Below, in pieces: positions 17,170 to 25,554 of a stretch of 64,000 nt of DNA (within the stretch, counting starts at the first letter, position 1; each line of letters opens with the position of its first letter). Location: contig NZ_FNQT01000001.1 in assembly GCF_900107665.1 (NCBI RefSeq), positions 355,742 through 419,741 on the forward strand, given 5' to 3'. Position numbers and translations under genes: made by a program. Source of the DNA: Haloplanus vescus. GTDB taxonomy: Archaea > Halobacteriota > Halobacteria > Halobacteriales > Haloferacaceae. The notes under the pieces are model-generated. The model was not told where the DNA came from and made no database searches. It worked only from the letters and a program-made list of their open reading frames with translations.

Positions 17170-17703
17170 ATGAATCTGGCACGAGACGACGTTTACGAGG
17201 TGTTGAGCAACCGGCGTCGGCGGTTCGTCCTACACTATCTTCGGGGGAACGGACCGCGGGCGGCGCTCGGAACGATTGCGGAACACGTCGCGGCGTGGGA
17301 GAACGACATCGATATCGCTGACGTGGGGTCGGACGCGCGAAAGAACGTCTACACATCGCTCCAGCAGTTCCACCTGCCGAAGATGGAGGAGCTGAATCTC
17401 GTCCGCTTCGACCAGCGGGCGGGTGAGGTGGAACTCACGGACGAGGCCGATAGTGTAGACGTATACCTAGAGGTCGTCGAGGGCCACGATGTACCCTGGA
17501 GCCTCTACTATCTCGGCATCGGTGGGCTAACCGGCGCAGTGACGCTGGGGCACGCGCTCGGGTTGCCGTTACTCTCCGGCCTCACTGAGGTCGGCTGTGC
17601 AGTCTTCACTGTCACTGCCATCGGCGCTCTGGCACTGATTCACACCTATTACACGCGGACGATGCGCCTCGGAACCGATGGAACACCGCCCGAAATCGAC
17701 TGA
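17170..17703 (+). CDS. Membrane-anchored winged-helix protein (DUF7344-like)
   Basis: The 177-aa protein has an N-terminal winged helix (about 5-95; DDVYEVLSNRRRRFVLHYL, then NVYTSLQQFHLPKMEEL), the standard form of haloarchaeal DUF7344 DNA-binding modules. Two hydrophobic segments follow (about 113-135 and 138-160; WSLYYLGIGGLTGAVTLG and CAVFTVTAIGALALI). A DNA-binding domain tethered to the membrane could link surface-protein export to transcription. It is divergent from the DUF1102 unit across the repeat array and overlaps the next secreted-protein gene by 1 bp (TGATG). Confidence 0.75.
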   Translation: MNLARDDVYEVLSNRRRRFVLHYLRGNGPRAALGTIAEHVAAWENDIDIADVGSDARKNVYTSLQQFHLPKMEELNLVRFDQRAGEVELTDEADSVDVYLEVVEGHDVPWSLYYLGIGGLTGAVTLGHALGLPLLSGLTEVGCAVFTVTAIGALALIHTYYTRTMRLGTDGTPPEID

Positions 17704-18395
17704 TGAGTCATCGAACTCGACGGATAGTCGCGGTGTTCGCACTCTGTGTAGCCGTGAGTCTGTCTTTCGGTGTCGGAAGCTTCTCTTCGGCATCTGCGGA
17801 ACGGGGTGTGAACGTGACCGTCGTCGAGAACGAAAATGCGTATCTCAGCTTTGACAGAGGCCTTCGGTGTGGCCCCGGCCGTAGCGCTGGAAGGAGCCAA
17901 TCCATCGTCCACAACCAGTTCGGATCGAAGATTACCCACGTCGAGATGCAGGTTACAGCTCTCGACGGCCACGCCCGCGTCAGGGCGGCCGAAACCCCGC
18001 ACGCTGGTGGGTCCAAATCGTTGGGACCGGCGGATTCGACCCGTATCGTGTTCGACGATACGTACCAACCCGGAGAAAGCATCGACCTGGAGGTATCCGG
18101 ACCAGCAGGCCTCGGAAACAAGACCGGTGCCTATGAACTCCAGATAAAAATCTTAGAAGCCACGGGACCGGGTATCCGAGTCACGGACACGATCAAGACG
18201 TACACGGTGAGGTGTCCTGGTCAAAAGAGTTCCACAGCACAGGGAGACGAAGACAGCGGCAGCGATGAAGAAGAAGAGAACAGTAGCGGCGGCAACGGCA
18301 ACAACGGAAACGGAAACGGCAACAACGGCAACGGTAACAACGGTAACAACGGCAACGGAAACAGCAACGGTAACGGCAACGGCAACGGAGATTGA
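17703..18395 (+). CDS. DUF1102-like secreted protein with Asn-Gly tail
   Basis: The 230-aa protein has a Sec-type signal (about 1-32) and then ERGVNVTVVENENAYLSF, which aligns with the VDVAVAGDASAYLGI region of the two DUF1102 proteins across the promoter. The domain (about 33-175) carries two cysteines (C56 and one near C173). An acidic stretch (about 176-192) leads into a tail of roughly 38 residues made almost only of Asn and Gly. Such a tail is unusual in this acidic proteome and could be a flexible stalk or self-association segment. It is coupled to the HTH gene upstream. Confidence 0.72.
   Translation: MSHRTRRIVAVFALCVAVSLSFGVGSFSSASAERGVNVTVVENENAYLSFDRGLRCGPGRSAGRSQSIVHNQFGSKITHVEMQVTALDGHARVRAAETPHAGGSKSLGPADSTRIVFDDTYQPGESIDLEVSGPAGLGNKTGAYELQIKILEATGPGIRVTDTIKTYTVRCPGQKSSTAQGDEDSGSDEEEENSSGGNGNNGNGNGNNGNGNNGNNGNGNSNGNGNGNGD
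18288..18389 (+). repeat. Low-complexity Asn-Gly codon repeat
   Basis: A run of GGCAAC, GGAAAC and AACGGC/AACGGT units repeats about 17 times inside the 3' end of the secreted-protein gene. Codon usage within the units varies (GGC, GGA, GGT), so the protein sequence rather than the DNA repeat appears maintained. It is not a CRISPR or an intergenic satellite. Confidence 0.8.
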
Positions 18396-18561
18396 CCTCT
18401 TCGGGTCTTTCGACGATATTTCTGATTATCACGCTCGTTCGGAACTTCTGACTGTGAGTAGAATCGGACGACAGGCCTCACTCGACTCCGACGCCACACT
18501 CGTCCAGAGTCCGAACCCTCGTGACCCACGCCTTTTACGTCGCGTCCACCTACGAAGAGCA

Positions 18562-18900
18562 ATGCTACTCATCCGGGGCAACGGCGGCGGTACGACGCTC
18601 ACCGGAACCGTGTACGAACGGGGGGAGAACGCTCCCTCGTTCCAAGGCGCGCCCGACGAGGACGCCGCCTACGTGTGGGTCTGCGACGAGTTCTACGAGG
18701 TCGAAAGCGGGGGGTCGACGACGCAAATCGACGGCCGAGACGTACAGATAGCCTTCGAGTCGCCGATGCCCCGCGGCTTCGACACCCGCGAGCAGGCCAT
18801 CTCGGCCGCGAAAGAGCACCTCCGAACGCAGTTCGCGCGGGTCGGCGTCCCGGCGTCGACGGTCGAGGTCGAAATCGAGAAGGCCGACCCGGCCGACTAG
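18562..18900 (+). CDS. Conserved haloarchaeal hypothetical protein
   Basis: The 112-aa protein begins MLLIRGNGGGTTLTGTVYE and ends with a charged tail EVEIEKADPAD. It has no signal peptide, membrane segment or metal motif; a mixed alpha/beta cytosolic fold is likely (RDVQIAFESP, then a helix SAAKEHLRTQFARVG). The open frame extends upstream into the Asn-Gly gene, but a start at 18562 fits the composition. It is tail-to-tail with nurA and shares the four bases CTAG of the two stops. Function is unknown. Confidence 0.7.
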   Translation: MLLIRGNGGGTTLTGTVYERGENAPSFQGAPDEDAAYVWVCDEFYEVESGGSTTQIDGRDVQIAFESPMPRGFDTREQAISAAKEHLRTQFARVGVPASTVEVEIEKADPAD

Positions 18901-20126
18901 AACTCCCCCTCCCAGCGCACGTCGTCGTAGGTGCGGACGAAGTCCGAGCCGAGACGCTCCTCGAACTTCCGTCGGAGCGCCGCCTTCTCGTCGACACCGA
19001 TGCGCGCGAGGGCGTCGGCGCGTTCGACCACCGGCGGCGGGCCGCGCGACACGGCAACATCGCGGAGCACCTGTCGCGTGAGACGGTCACGAGCGTCGTC
19101 GTCCCGAGTCAGTCCCGCGGGGGCTTCGACCCGGTAACAGAGGTCCTCGCGCGGGTCGTAGACGACGAAGAAGGTCACTTCGTAGTCCTCGGCCGGACGC
19201 TCGCGTTCGACGCCGAGGGCGTCGCCGTCGGCGGCGAGGGTCCGGTCCGACCCGCCTCGAGAGTAGAACCAGTTGGTGAACGTGAGACGATAGTCGTCGC
19301 CGTCGGCTGGCTCCAGCAGTCGCGTGAAGAAGGCGGTGTCGTCGACCCAGGGCGCGTCGACGCCCTTCTGTCGGAGCGCGCGAGTGATGAGTTTCGGCGA
19401 CGGATTCTTGACGAACCCCGCGAGGGCGACGTCCCGGTCCAGCATCCGCTCGACGAGGCGGACGTAGTTCTCGACGATGGCGCGGGGTTTGGCCTCCGTC
19501 GTCAGCGCGCCGAGTTCGGCGTCGCGGTCCTGCCAGTTGAGGAGTTCCTTCGGGTACAGGGGGCCGTCGAGGACGAGACAGTCGTCGACGGCGTCGGCGT
19601 GTTCGAGCGCGTGCGAACTCTCGGCGAGATAGAGCGCGAGGGCGTGCACGACGCCCTCGGCGTAGCGGTTCACGCGCGGCGCGTGGAGCACCTTCCGCCG
19701 GACGTAGCCCTCGTCGCGGCGGACCCAATCGGACTCTAGCGCGAGTGTGGGGTCGTTGGCGTGGACCGTCGTCACCAGCGTCCGGGCGCGATGGAGGTCG
19801 AGGTCCGAGGGGTCGGCGGCCATCGCGGCGTGAGCCACGTCGAGGACCAATCCGTTCTTGAACGTGGTCGGGTTGATGGTGCCCGAGTCGAGGCCGTGGA
19901 CGGTGGGATAGGGGTCGTCCACCAGCGCAACGTCGTCGATGGCGACCGACCGCAGGCGACGGTCGCCGAGGGGTTCGACGACCGACCGGCCGTCGACGCG
20001 GAGGGGGTCCAACCACTCCTCGAACGCCGTGCGCGCCAGGTCGTCGTGGTCGGTGGCGTCGACGCGCGTCGCGAGATAGCCCGCGAGGTCCGCAATCTCG
20101 TCGACGTGGACCGGGTCGAGGGTCAT
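18897..20126 (-). CDS. nurA: NurA-family 5'-3' nuclease
   Basis: This 409-aa nuclease partners HerA in resecting double-strand breaks. The first metal-binding aspartate lies in HGLDSGTINP (Asp80), followed by a helix and the FKNGLVLDVAHAAM strand; a later VKNPSPKLITRAL and DTAFFTRLLEP agree with haloarchaeal NurA. An upstream ATG at 20150 would add eight residues; the start at 20126 is chosen because MTLDPVHVDEIADL begins the conserved region and a GGGTGG tract precedes it. HerA is 5.8 kb downstream, beyond the surface-protein cluster. Confidence 0.82.
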   Translation of the reverse strand: MTLDPVHVDEIADLAGYLATRVDATDHDDLARTAFEEWLDPLRVDGRSVVEPLGDRRLRSVAIDDVALVDDPYPTVHGLDSGTINPTTFKNGLVLDVAHAAMAADPSDLDLHRARTLVTTVHANDPTLALESDWVRRDEGYVRRKVLHAPRVNRYAEGVVHALALYLAESSHALEHADAVDDCLVLDGPLYPKELLNWQDRDAELGALTTEAKPRAIVENYVRLVERMLDRDVALAGFVKNPSPKLITRALRQKGVDAPWVDDTAFFTRLLEPADGDDYRLTFTNWFYSRGGSDRTLAADGDALGVERERPAEDYEVTFFVVYDPREDLCYRVEAPAGLTRDDDARDRLTRQVLRDVAVSRGPPPVVERADALARIGVDEKAALRRKFEERLGSDFVRTYDDVRWEGEF

Positions 20127-20223
20127 GCCCACCCATCCCACCCGAGACACAAAGAGCGTCGTGGTCGACGGCGAGACTGCGGGAAGACGGCACCCTCATA
20201 CTCGTCGGTCGCGTAGCGGGGAT

Positions 20224-20877
20224 ATGGACACCGCGGCGGTCGCGTTCGACCTCGACGACACGCTGGCGGTCACGCGCGTCGACCGCGAGACGCTCCTGCA
20301 GGAGGCACTCGACGCGGTCGATGCCCCAGACCGGTCACGACAGGCGTATCTCGACGCACACGCCGACAACCTGACCGCCGAGAGTCGCGAACCCGTGTTC
20401 GAACGACTCCTCGACGGGACGAACGCCGACCCGACGGCGCTGGCGCGGGCGTACCGGGAGCGAGTGAACGACGCACTCGAACCCGTTCCGGGCGTCGAAT
20501 CGATGCTGGCGACGCTCCGCGAGGAGTATCGACTCGGGCTACTGACGAACGGGCCGGTCGTCGCCCAGCGGTCGAAACTCGATGCGCTCGGCTGGACCGA
20601 CGTCTTCGACGTGGCGCTGGTGACGGGCGAACTATCTGCGGGCAAACCCGACAGGGCGGCGTTCGAGACGCTCCTCGGAGAACTCGGGACCGAGGCTGGC
20701 GAGACGGTGTTCGTCGGCGACGACGTGACGGCGGACATCCAGGGGGCGACCGACGCCGGACTCGACGCGGTACAGGTCTGTTACCCCGGCGGCCCGGAAC
20801 GCACGCCGGCGGCCATCGCCCACATCGACCGTGCGGACCTCCCGACGCGCCTCTCTTCAATTCTCTCCCGGCGCTAA
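20224..20877 (+). CDS. HAD-superfamily hydrolase
   Basis: The 217-aa enzyme is a phosphatase-type HAD protein: motif I FDLDDTL (Asp9 nucleophile, Asp11 acid/base), motif II LLTNGP, motif III lysine in SAGKPD and motif IV VGDDVTADIQGA. The helical cap (about 20-85) places it in subfamily I, like phosphoglycolate phosphatase, pyrimidine 5'-nucleotidases or haloacid dehalogenases. The substrate cannot be told from sequence. It is divergent from nurA and its stop overlaps the next minus-strand gene by 4 bp. Confidence 0.88.
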   Translation: MDTAAVAFDLDDTLAVTRVDRETLLQEALDAVDAPDRSRQAYLDAHADNLTAESREPVFERLLDGTNADPTALARAYRERVNDALEPVPGVESMLATLREEYRLGLLTNGPVVAQRSKLDALGWTDVFDVALVTGELSAGKPDRAAFETLLGELGTEAGETVFVGDDVTADIQGATDAGLDAVQVCYPGGPERTPAAIAHIDRADLPTRLSSILSRR

Positions 20878-21239
20878 ACGAGCGATTCGACGACGCGAAG
20901 TGCGCGCTTCACGTCGGCACCATTCTCGACGAAGACGACGGTTCGCGGTGGCTCGCCGGCCGTGGGGCGAACCCGCAGCTCCGCCTCTCGGGCGGCGTCG
21001 AGGGCCGCGTCCACGCGACGCTCGACGTCGACGCGAGCGCGGTCCGGGTGGACGAACACCGTCGCGAGGCGGTCGCCGTCGGCGCGGATTCGATAGGCCA
21101 CCGCGCCGTCGGTCGTGGGTTCGACGTCCGGGTCGGCGTCGGTGACCGTCACGGCGTCGAGTCGACCCTCGTGACCGACGAGTTCGGAGGCGAGGAGTTG
21201 GGCGATGCGGACGCCGTCGTCGAGTTCGGTCGTGACCAT
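20874..21239 (-). CDS. Conserved haloarchaeal hypothetical protein
   Basis: The 121-aa protein MVTTELDDGVRIAQLLASEL... is a small alpha/beta protein with no cysteine or membrane segment. It contains YRIRADGDRLATVFVHPDR and RTVVFVENGADVKRALRV, suggesting two beta-alpha units. The frame extends upstream to 21335 but the ATG at 21239 lies 31 bp after the DUF2240 stop and gives the expected acidic N-terminus. It is probably cotranscribed with the DUF2240 gene. No function is recognised. Confidence 0.65.
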   Translation of the reverse strand: MVTTELDDGVRIAQLLASELVGHEGRLDAVTVTDADPDVEPTTDGAVAYRIRADGDRLATVFVHPDRARVDVERRVDAALDAAREAELRVRPTAGEPPRTVVFVENGADVKRALRVVESLV

Positions 21240-21270
21240 ATTCTCACTACACGGCGGAGGACCGTGAACG

Positions 21271-21726
21271 TCAGGACTCGTCGTCGACGAGTTCGGCGAG
21301 CGCGCGGTCCGCGGCGTCGTCGACGTCGACGCCACGCTTGCGGGCGTAGAGGACCGCCGCGGCCTCGATGGTGACGCCGAGGTCGCGCTGGCGTTCGTTG
21401 ATGTCGGCGACGGCTTGCTGTTTCTCGACGCCGGTGGCGACGAGTGCGTCGAGGACGCGCTCGAACGTCGACTGCTCGCGGAGGACGGACTCGTCGGGGA
21501 CGAACCCGTCGGGGATGGTGACGCTCGTCGGGTCGAACGCCGCGACGAGTTCGTCGTCGTCGCGGGTGAGGAGGCCGCGCCCGGCGGCGACGTCGACGAG
21601 GCGCTTGGCCTGGTCGGGGGTGAACCAGTCGCGGTCGAGCGACAGGGCGACGACGAACTCCCCCTCGCCGAGGCGGTCGCGCCCCCGGTCGCGGAAGGGC
21701 GCGGCCACGGCTACCTCGAGACTCAT
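21271..21726 (-). CDS. DUF2240 family protein
   Basis: The 151-aa protein has the layout of archaeal DUF2240: an N-terminal MSLEVAVAAPFRDRGRDRL, a winged-helix-like middle (WFTPDQAKRLVDVAAGRGLL), then VTIPDGFVPDESVL and a helical C-terminal half with RKRGVDVDDAADRAL. Its function is not established; the winged-helix character suggests nucleic-acid binding. The frame is open upstream past 22000, but 21726 is the only start consistent with the family. It is divergent from rps8e. Confidence 0.78.
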   Translation of the reverse strand: MSLEVAVAAPFRDRGRDRLGEGEFVVALSLDRDWFTPDQAKRLVDVAAGRGLLTRDDDELVAAFDPTSVTIPDGFVPDESVLREQSTFERVLDALVATGVEKQQAVADINERQRDLGVTIEAAAVLYARKRGVDVDDAADRALAELVDDES

Positions 21727-21846
21727 AGCAGCAACCCGGGTGACCGGCCCACTAAATCCTGTCGTGTCTCGCCGTCCGCGCGTGTGAGACCCCGTCGCCG
21801 GGCCACGTTCGACAGTCTCAAGTATCTCCTTGGACTGGATAGCCGT

Positions 21847-22218
21847 ATGAAAGACCAGGGACGCTCCACGCGGAAGCGCACTGGGGGTCGTCTTCGACCT
21901 TCCCGAAACAAGAAGCGATACCAGCTGGGTCGCGAACCCGCCGAGACGACGGTCGGCGAACCCCGATTCCAGACGGTCGACTCCCGTGGCAACGAGACGA
22001 AGACCCGAGCGCTCGCCACGAACGTCGCCCACGTCGCCGACGGTGACGAGACGGTCGAGGCCGAAATCGAGAACGTGACCGAGAACCCCTCGAACGTCAA
22101 CTACGCCCGTCGAAACATCATCACGAAAGGCGCCATCATCGAGACGAGCGAGGGCGACGCTCGCGTCACCTCCCGACCCGGACAGAGCGGTCAGGTCAAC
22201 GCGGTCCTGCTGGACTGA
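21847..22218 (+). CDS. rps8e: Ribosomal protein S8e
   Basis: S8e (123 aa) is an archaeal/eukaryotic small-subunit protein. The conserved basic N-terminus MKDQGRSTRKRTGGRLRPSR and the GAIIETSEGDARVTSRPGQ C-terminal strand are diagnostic, and the length is standard for archaea. It has its own promoter region in the 120 bp behind the divergent DUF2240 gene. It ends 5 bp before the stop of the convergent PhoU-like gene, so the two transcripts must overlap. Confidence 0.96.
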   Translation: MKDQGRSTRKRTGGRLRPSRNKKRYQLGREPAETTVGEPRFQTVDSRGNETKTRALATNVAHVADGDETVEAEIENVTENPSNVNYARRNIITKGAIIETSEGDARVTSRPGQSGQVNAVLLD

Positions 22219-22222
22219 ATTT

Positions 22223-23224
22223 TTACGGCGTCGGCGCTGCCTTCTGGAGCGCCGTTTCGGCGATGTTACCACCGTAGTCGGCGCTCCGTGAGAGCGAGTC
22301 GACAAGGAGGCCGAGCAGCTGCGCTCGCGTCGGGTCGAGTTCTCGAAGGAGTTCGTCGATGGAGCGGGCGTGGCTGTCGATGCCCTGTACCGATTCGCGG
22401 GCCTCGTTGGCGCGGCGCGTGGCGTCGTCGCTGTCGTCGAGGAAGAGCGCGTCCATCGCCCCGTCGATGACGCCCGCGGCGTCGGCGTGTAGCTCTTCGA
22501 GGGCGTCGCACACGTCGTCGGGGAGTGGGTCGTCGACGTTGAGCGAGAGGTGGGCGATTTTGGTGGCGTGGTCGGCGACGCGTTCGAGTTGCCGGGCCGC
22601 CGATTGGTAGTCGAAACACACCTCGCGGGAGACGCCGAGTTCCTCGGCGGCGCGGGGGCTTCGGAGCGTCGAGCGGAAGATACGAGAGACGACCATCCAC
22701 AGGCGGTCCACGTCGTCGTCGCGTTGAATCACGTCGCGCGCGAGGTCCGCGTCGAGTTCTATCATCGACGTTACGGCGTCTTCGAGCATGGAGAGTGCGA
22801 TGAGACGCATCCGGGTGACAGCGTTGTTGATCGAGAGTTCCGAGGAGTCGAGCAAGTCACGAATCACCACGCGGTCGCGCGTCTCCTCCAGGACTTCGAG
22901 GCCGACGAGGCTCTGGGTGGCCTCTCTGATGGTCCGTCGCTGGTCGGTCGTGATGCGGGCGCTCTCGAGGGCGATGATGTCGAACCCACTGACGTACATC
23001 GTCATGACGGCGCGGATGAGTTCCTCGCCGGAGAGGTCGCCGATGTCGAGGGTTCCCTCGGTCCGTTCGTCCTCGGTTCGCGGCGTCATGAACAGGGAGT
23101 CGCCTTCGGGGTAGAACGCCACCTCGCTCCCCGCCGAAACGCCGTTGTCGGTCGCCCAGTCTTTCGGAATCGACACCGTGTACGTCGACCCGCCCGTCAC
23201 CTGCACCTTTCGAGTCTCGACCAT
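22223..23224 (-). CDS. AbrB-PhoU fusion, phosphate uptake regulator
   Basis: The 333-aa protein joins an N-terminal AbrB/SpoVT DNA-binding barrel (about 1-48; VQVTGGSTYTVSIPKDWA) to a PhoU-type helical bundle pair (about 60-325) with metal-binding-style ERVADHATKIAHL and related helices. This architecture is common in haloarchaea next to pst operons. It is divergent from pstS and shares a TATCTATATA-type promoter motif with it, so it probably senses Pst status and regulates the shared region. The second, AbrB-less PhoU lies downstream of pstB. Confidence 0.88.
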   Translation of the reverse strand: MVETRKVQVTGGSTYTVSIPKDWATDNGVSAGSEVAFYPEGDSLFMTPRTEDERTEGTLDIGDLSGEELIRAVMTMYVSGFDIIALESARITTDQRRTIREATQSLVGLEVLEETRDRVVIRDLLDSSELSINNAVTRMRLIALSMLEDAVTSMIELDADLARDVIQRDDDVDRLWMVVSRIFRSTLRSPRAAEELGVSREVCFDYQSAARQLERVADHATKIAHLSLNVDDPLPDDVCDALEELHADAAGVIDGAMDALFLDDSDDATRRANEARESVQGIDSHARSIDELLRELDPTRAQLLGLLVDSLSRSADYGGNIAETALQKAAPTP

Positions 23225-23544
23225 GTTCGGAGAGAACGACGTATCCGAAATAAAACCTTGTATATCTATATACTCCTGCCGGTTCGGCGAATCACAGCGA
23301 ACAGCGCACGCGAGAACAGTCGATGTGCGACGAGAATCGCAGTCACGTTCTGCGGGTTCTGAGCTTTAATAGCGCCTAAATCACGGCATTTGTCGTCCAT
23401 ATCGATACATAGCGACCGTGCTGAAATGCCGAACACAGCGACGGCACTCGCACCGTCACAGATACCCCGTCATCGGTTCCCGTACTGATATCTATATAGT
23501 TATCATAGAAGGGTACTTACGGCCTAGCCGGCCACGTTCGGGTG
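23225..23544. promoter_or_regulatory. Divergent pst / AbrB-PhoU promoter region
   Basis: This 320-bp gap is A+T-richer than its surroundings. It carries the matching motif TATCTATATA twice, at 23263-23272 (39 bp from the PhoU-fusion start) and 23489-23498 (47 bp from the pstS start), each placed where a TATA box or an overlapping regulator site would lie. A CATAG half-site follows at 23504-23508. No ORF in the gap is convincing. Confidence 0.55.
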
Positions 23545-24540
23545 ATGACGGACGACTCTACGAGTGGACGTGTGTCGCGCCGAAAGTTCCTCGCGGCTTC
23601 CGGAACGGTCGGAGCGATTGGGCTGGCTGGCTGTACCCAGAGCGGTGACAACGGCGGCCAGAGCGAGGGGCTCTCCGGAACCATCGACATCGCGGGGAGT
23701 TCGACGGTGTTCCCGCTGGCGACGGCGATGGCCGAGCGGTTCCAGTCCGAGCACTCGGGTGTCAACATCAACATTCAGTCCACCGGCTCCGGTGGCGGCT
23801 TCGCCAACCACTTCTGCCCCGGGCGGACGGACTTCAACAACGCCTCGCGACCCATCCAGTCCGAAGAGGAAGAGGTGTGTTCCGGGAACGACGTTGCGCC
23901 CGTCGAGCTCACCGTCGCGACGGACGCGTTGACCGTTGTCGTCAACGACGAGGCCGACTGGGTCGACTGCATGACTGTCGAGGAGCTCCGACAGATCTGG
24001 TCGGCCGAGAACCCGCCGTCGATGTGGAGCGACGTGAACTCCGACTGGCCCGACGAACCGCTCGAACTCTACGGTCCCACTGACGCCTCCGGCACCTACG
24101 ACTACTTCATCGAGGCCATCCTCGGCGAGGAAGGCCCCGGTCACCGACAGGACTACTCCGCGACCGAGCAGGACCGTACCATCATCCAGGGTGTCGAAGG
24201 CTCCGAGAACGCCATCGGCTATCTCGGCTTCGCGTACTACACGGAGAACCAGGACCGCGTGAAGGCACTCGGCATCGACGACGGTGACGGCTGTGTCGAG
24301 CCATCGCTCGAAACCGCCCGCGCCGGCGAGTACACGCCGCTCTCCCGACCCCTGTTCACCTACGCCAAACAGGAATCGCTCGCGGAAGAGCACGTCGCCG
24401 AGTTCGCCCGCTTCTGGATAGAGAACGCCACGAGCCAGGAAATCGTCGCCGACGAAGTGGGTTACGTCCCCCTGAACGACTCGGACCAGCAGGAAGCGAT
24501 GGACGCGCTCGAAGCGGCCATCGAAGAAGCACAGGGCTAA
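23545..24540 (+). CDS. pstS: Phosphate-binding lipoprotein PstS
   Basis: The 331-aa extracellular receptor of the high-affinity phosphate importer has a Tat lipoprotein signal: SRRKFLAASG and a lipobox LAGC. The phosphate-site segments are visible: GTIDIAGSSTVFPL, STGSGGGF and ASGTYDYF. The ATG is preceded in frame by a GTG; the ATG is preferred. It is first in pstS-pstC-pstA-pstB-phoU. Cysteines in NHFCPG, EEVCSG and VDCMT suggest disulfides, which are uncommon in haloarchaeal secreted proteins. Confidence 0.95.
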   Translation: MTDDSTSGRVSRRKFLAASGTVGAIGLAGCTQSGDNGGQSEGLSGTIDIAGSSTVFPLATAMAERFQSEHSGVNINIQSTGSGGGFANHFCPGRTDFNNASRPIQSEEEEVCSGNDVAPVELTVATDALTVVVNDEADWVDCMTVEELRQIWSAENPPSMWSDVNSDWPDEPLELYGPTDASGTYDYFIEAILGEEGPGHRQDYSATEQDRTIIQGVEGSENAIGYLGFAYYTENQDRVKALGIDDGDGCVEPSLETARAGEYTPLSRPLFTYAKQESLAEEHVAEFARFWIENATSQEIVADEVGYVPLNDSDQQEAMDALEAAIEEAQG

Positions 24541-24593
24541 CGCCGACCGAACGAAGAGTTTTTTCGCCCCAGCCGAAAATCTCAATCCAGTAG

Positions 24594-25553
24594 ATGAGCA
24601 CAGACGACATCACGCGGGACCTCACCCGTCGCACGGAAAACTCGCCGCGAGAACTCCTGACTCGCTCGTTTTTCTTCCTGTGTGCGGTGTTATCTATCGT
24701 CACCACCGTCAGCATCATCCTGATGTTGACCACCGAGGCGGCGAAGTTCTTCTCGGTCACCGCGCCGCTGATGGGTATCGAGGGACCCACCGCGTCGGTC
24801 GTCGACTTCTTCACGGGAACGGAGTGGGTCATCAACAACGAGCAGTTCGGCGTGCTACCGCTCGTCTCGGCGACGCTCGCGGTCACTATCGGCTCCGCCG
24901 TCGTGGCCATCCCCCTCGGCGTCGCCACCGCCATCTATCTCAGCGAGTACGCGAGCTCGCGCGCACAGCGCGTGTTGAAACCCGCCCTCGAAGTGCTCGC
25001 GGGCGTTCCGACCGTCGTCTACGGCTTCTTCGCCGTCGTCTACATCACGCCCGCACTCAAGACGGTCATCCCCGGTCTCGGGACCTTCAACATGCTCTCG
25101 GCGAGCATCGTCGTCGGTATCATGATCATCCCGATGGTCGCCTCCATCAGCGAGGACGCGATGTCCGCCGTCCCCGACTCGCTCCGACAGGCGGGCTACG
25201 GGATGGGCGCGACGAAGTTCGACGTCTCCGTCGGCATCGTCGTTCCCGCCTCGCTGTCGGGCATCTTCTCTTCGTTCATCCTCGCGCTCTCGCGCGCCAT
25301 CGGCGAGACGATGGCCGTCACCGTCGCCGCCGGGTCGCAGGCGAACCTCCTGAACCCGCTGAACCCCACCGCGTACCTTGAGGGCGCACTCCCGATGACC
25401 GCCGCGATGGTGAACCTCCTCACCGGCGACGTCACCGGCGGCGGTGTCGCCTACCGGAGCCTGTTCGCTATCGGTCTCACCCTCTTCGTCATCACGCTCA
25501 TCATGAACATCATCAGCGACCTAGTCGCCCAACGATACCGGGAGGAGTACTGA
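24594..25553 (+). CDS. pstC: Phosphate ABC transporter permease PstC
   Basis: This 319-aa permease has about six membrane segments. The cytoplasmic coupling loop reads DSLRQAGYGMGATKFDVSVG, and LAGVPTVVYGFFAVVYI is the conserved PstC helix. It pairs with PstA to form the channel. The gene lies 53 bp behind pstS, where A+T-rich sequence could be an mRNA processing site, and one base before pstA. Confidence 0.95.
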   Translation: MSTDDITRDLTRRTENSPRELLTRSFFFLCAVLSIVTTVSIILMLTTEAAKFFSVTAPLMGIEGPTASVVDFFTGTEWVINNEQFGVLPLVSATLAVTIGSAVVAIPLGVATAIYLSEYASSRAQRVLKPALEVLAGVPTVVYGFFAVVYITPALKTVIPGLGTFNMLSASIVVGIMIIPMVASISEDAMSAVPDSLRQAGYGMGATKFDVSVGIVVPASLSGIFSSFILALSRAIGETMAVTVAAGSQANLLNPLNPTAYLEGALPMTAAMVNLLTGDVTGGGVAYRSLFAIGLTLFVITLIMNIISDLVAQRYREEY

Positions 25554-25554
25554 T

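Noticed and set aside
18278-18395. Short repeats read as a possible CRISPR
   Set aside because: Units are 6-9 bp, lack spacers and encode an Asn-Gly protein tail. No cas gene is near.
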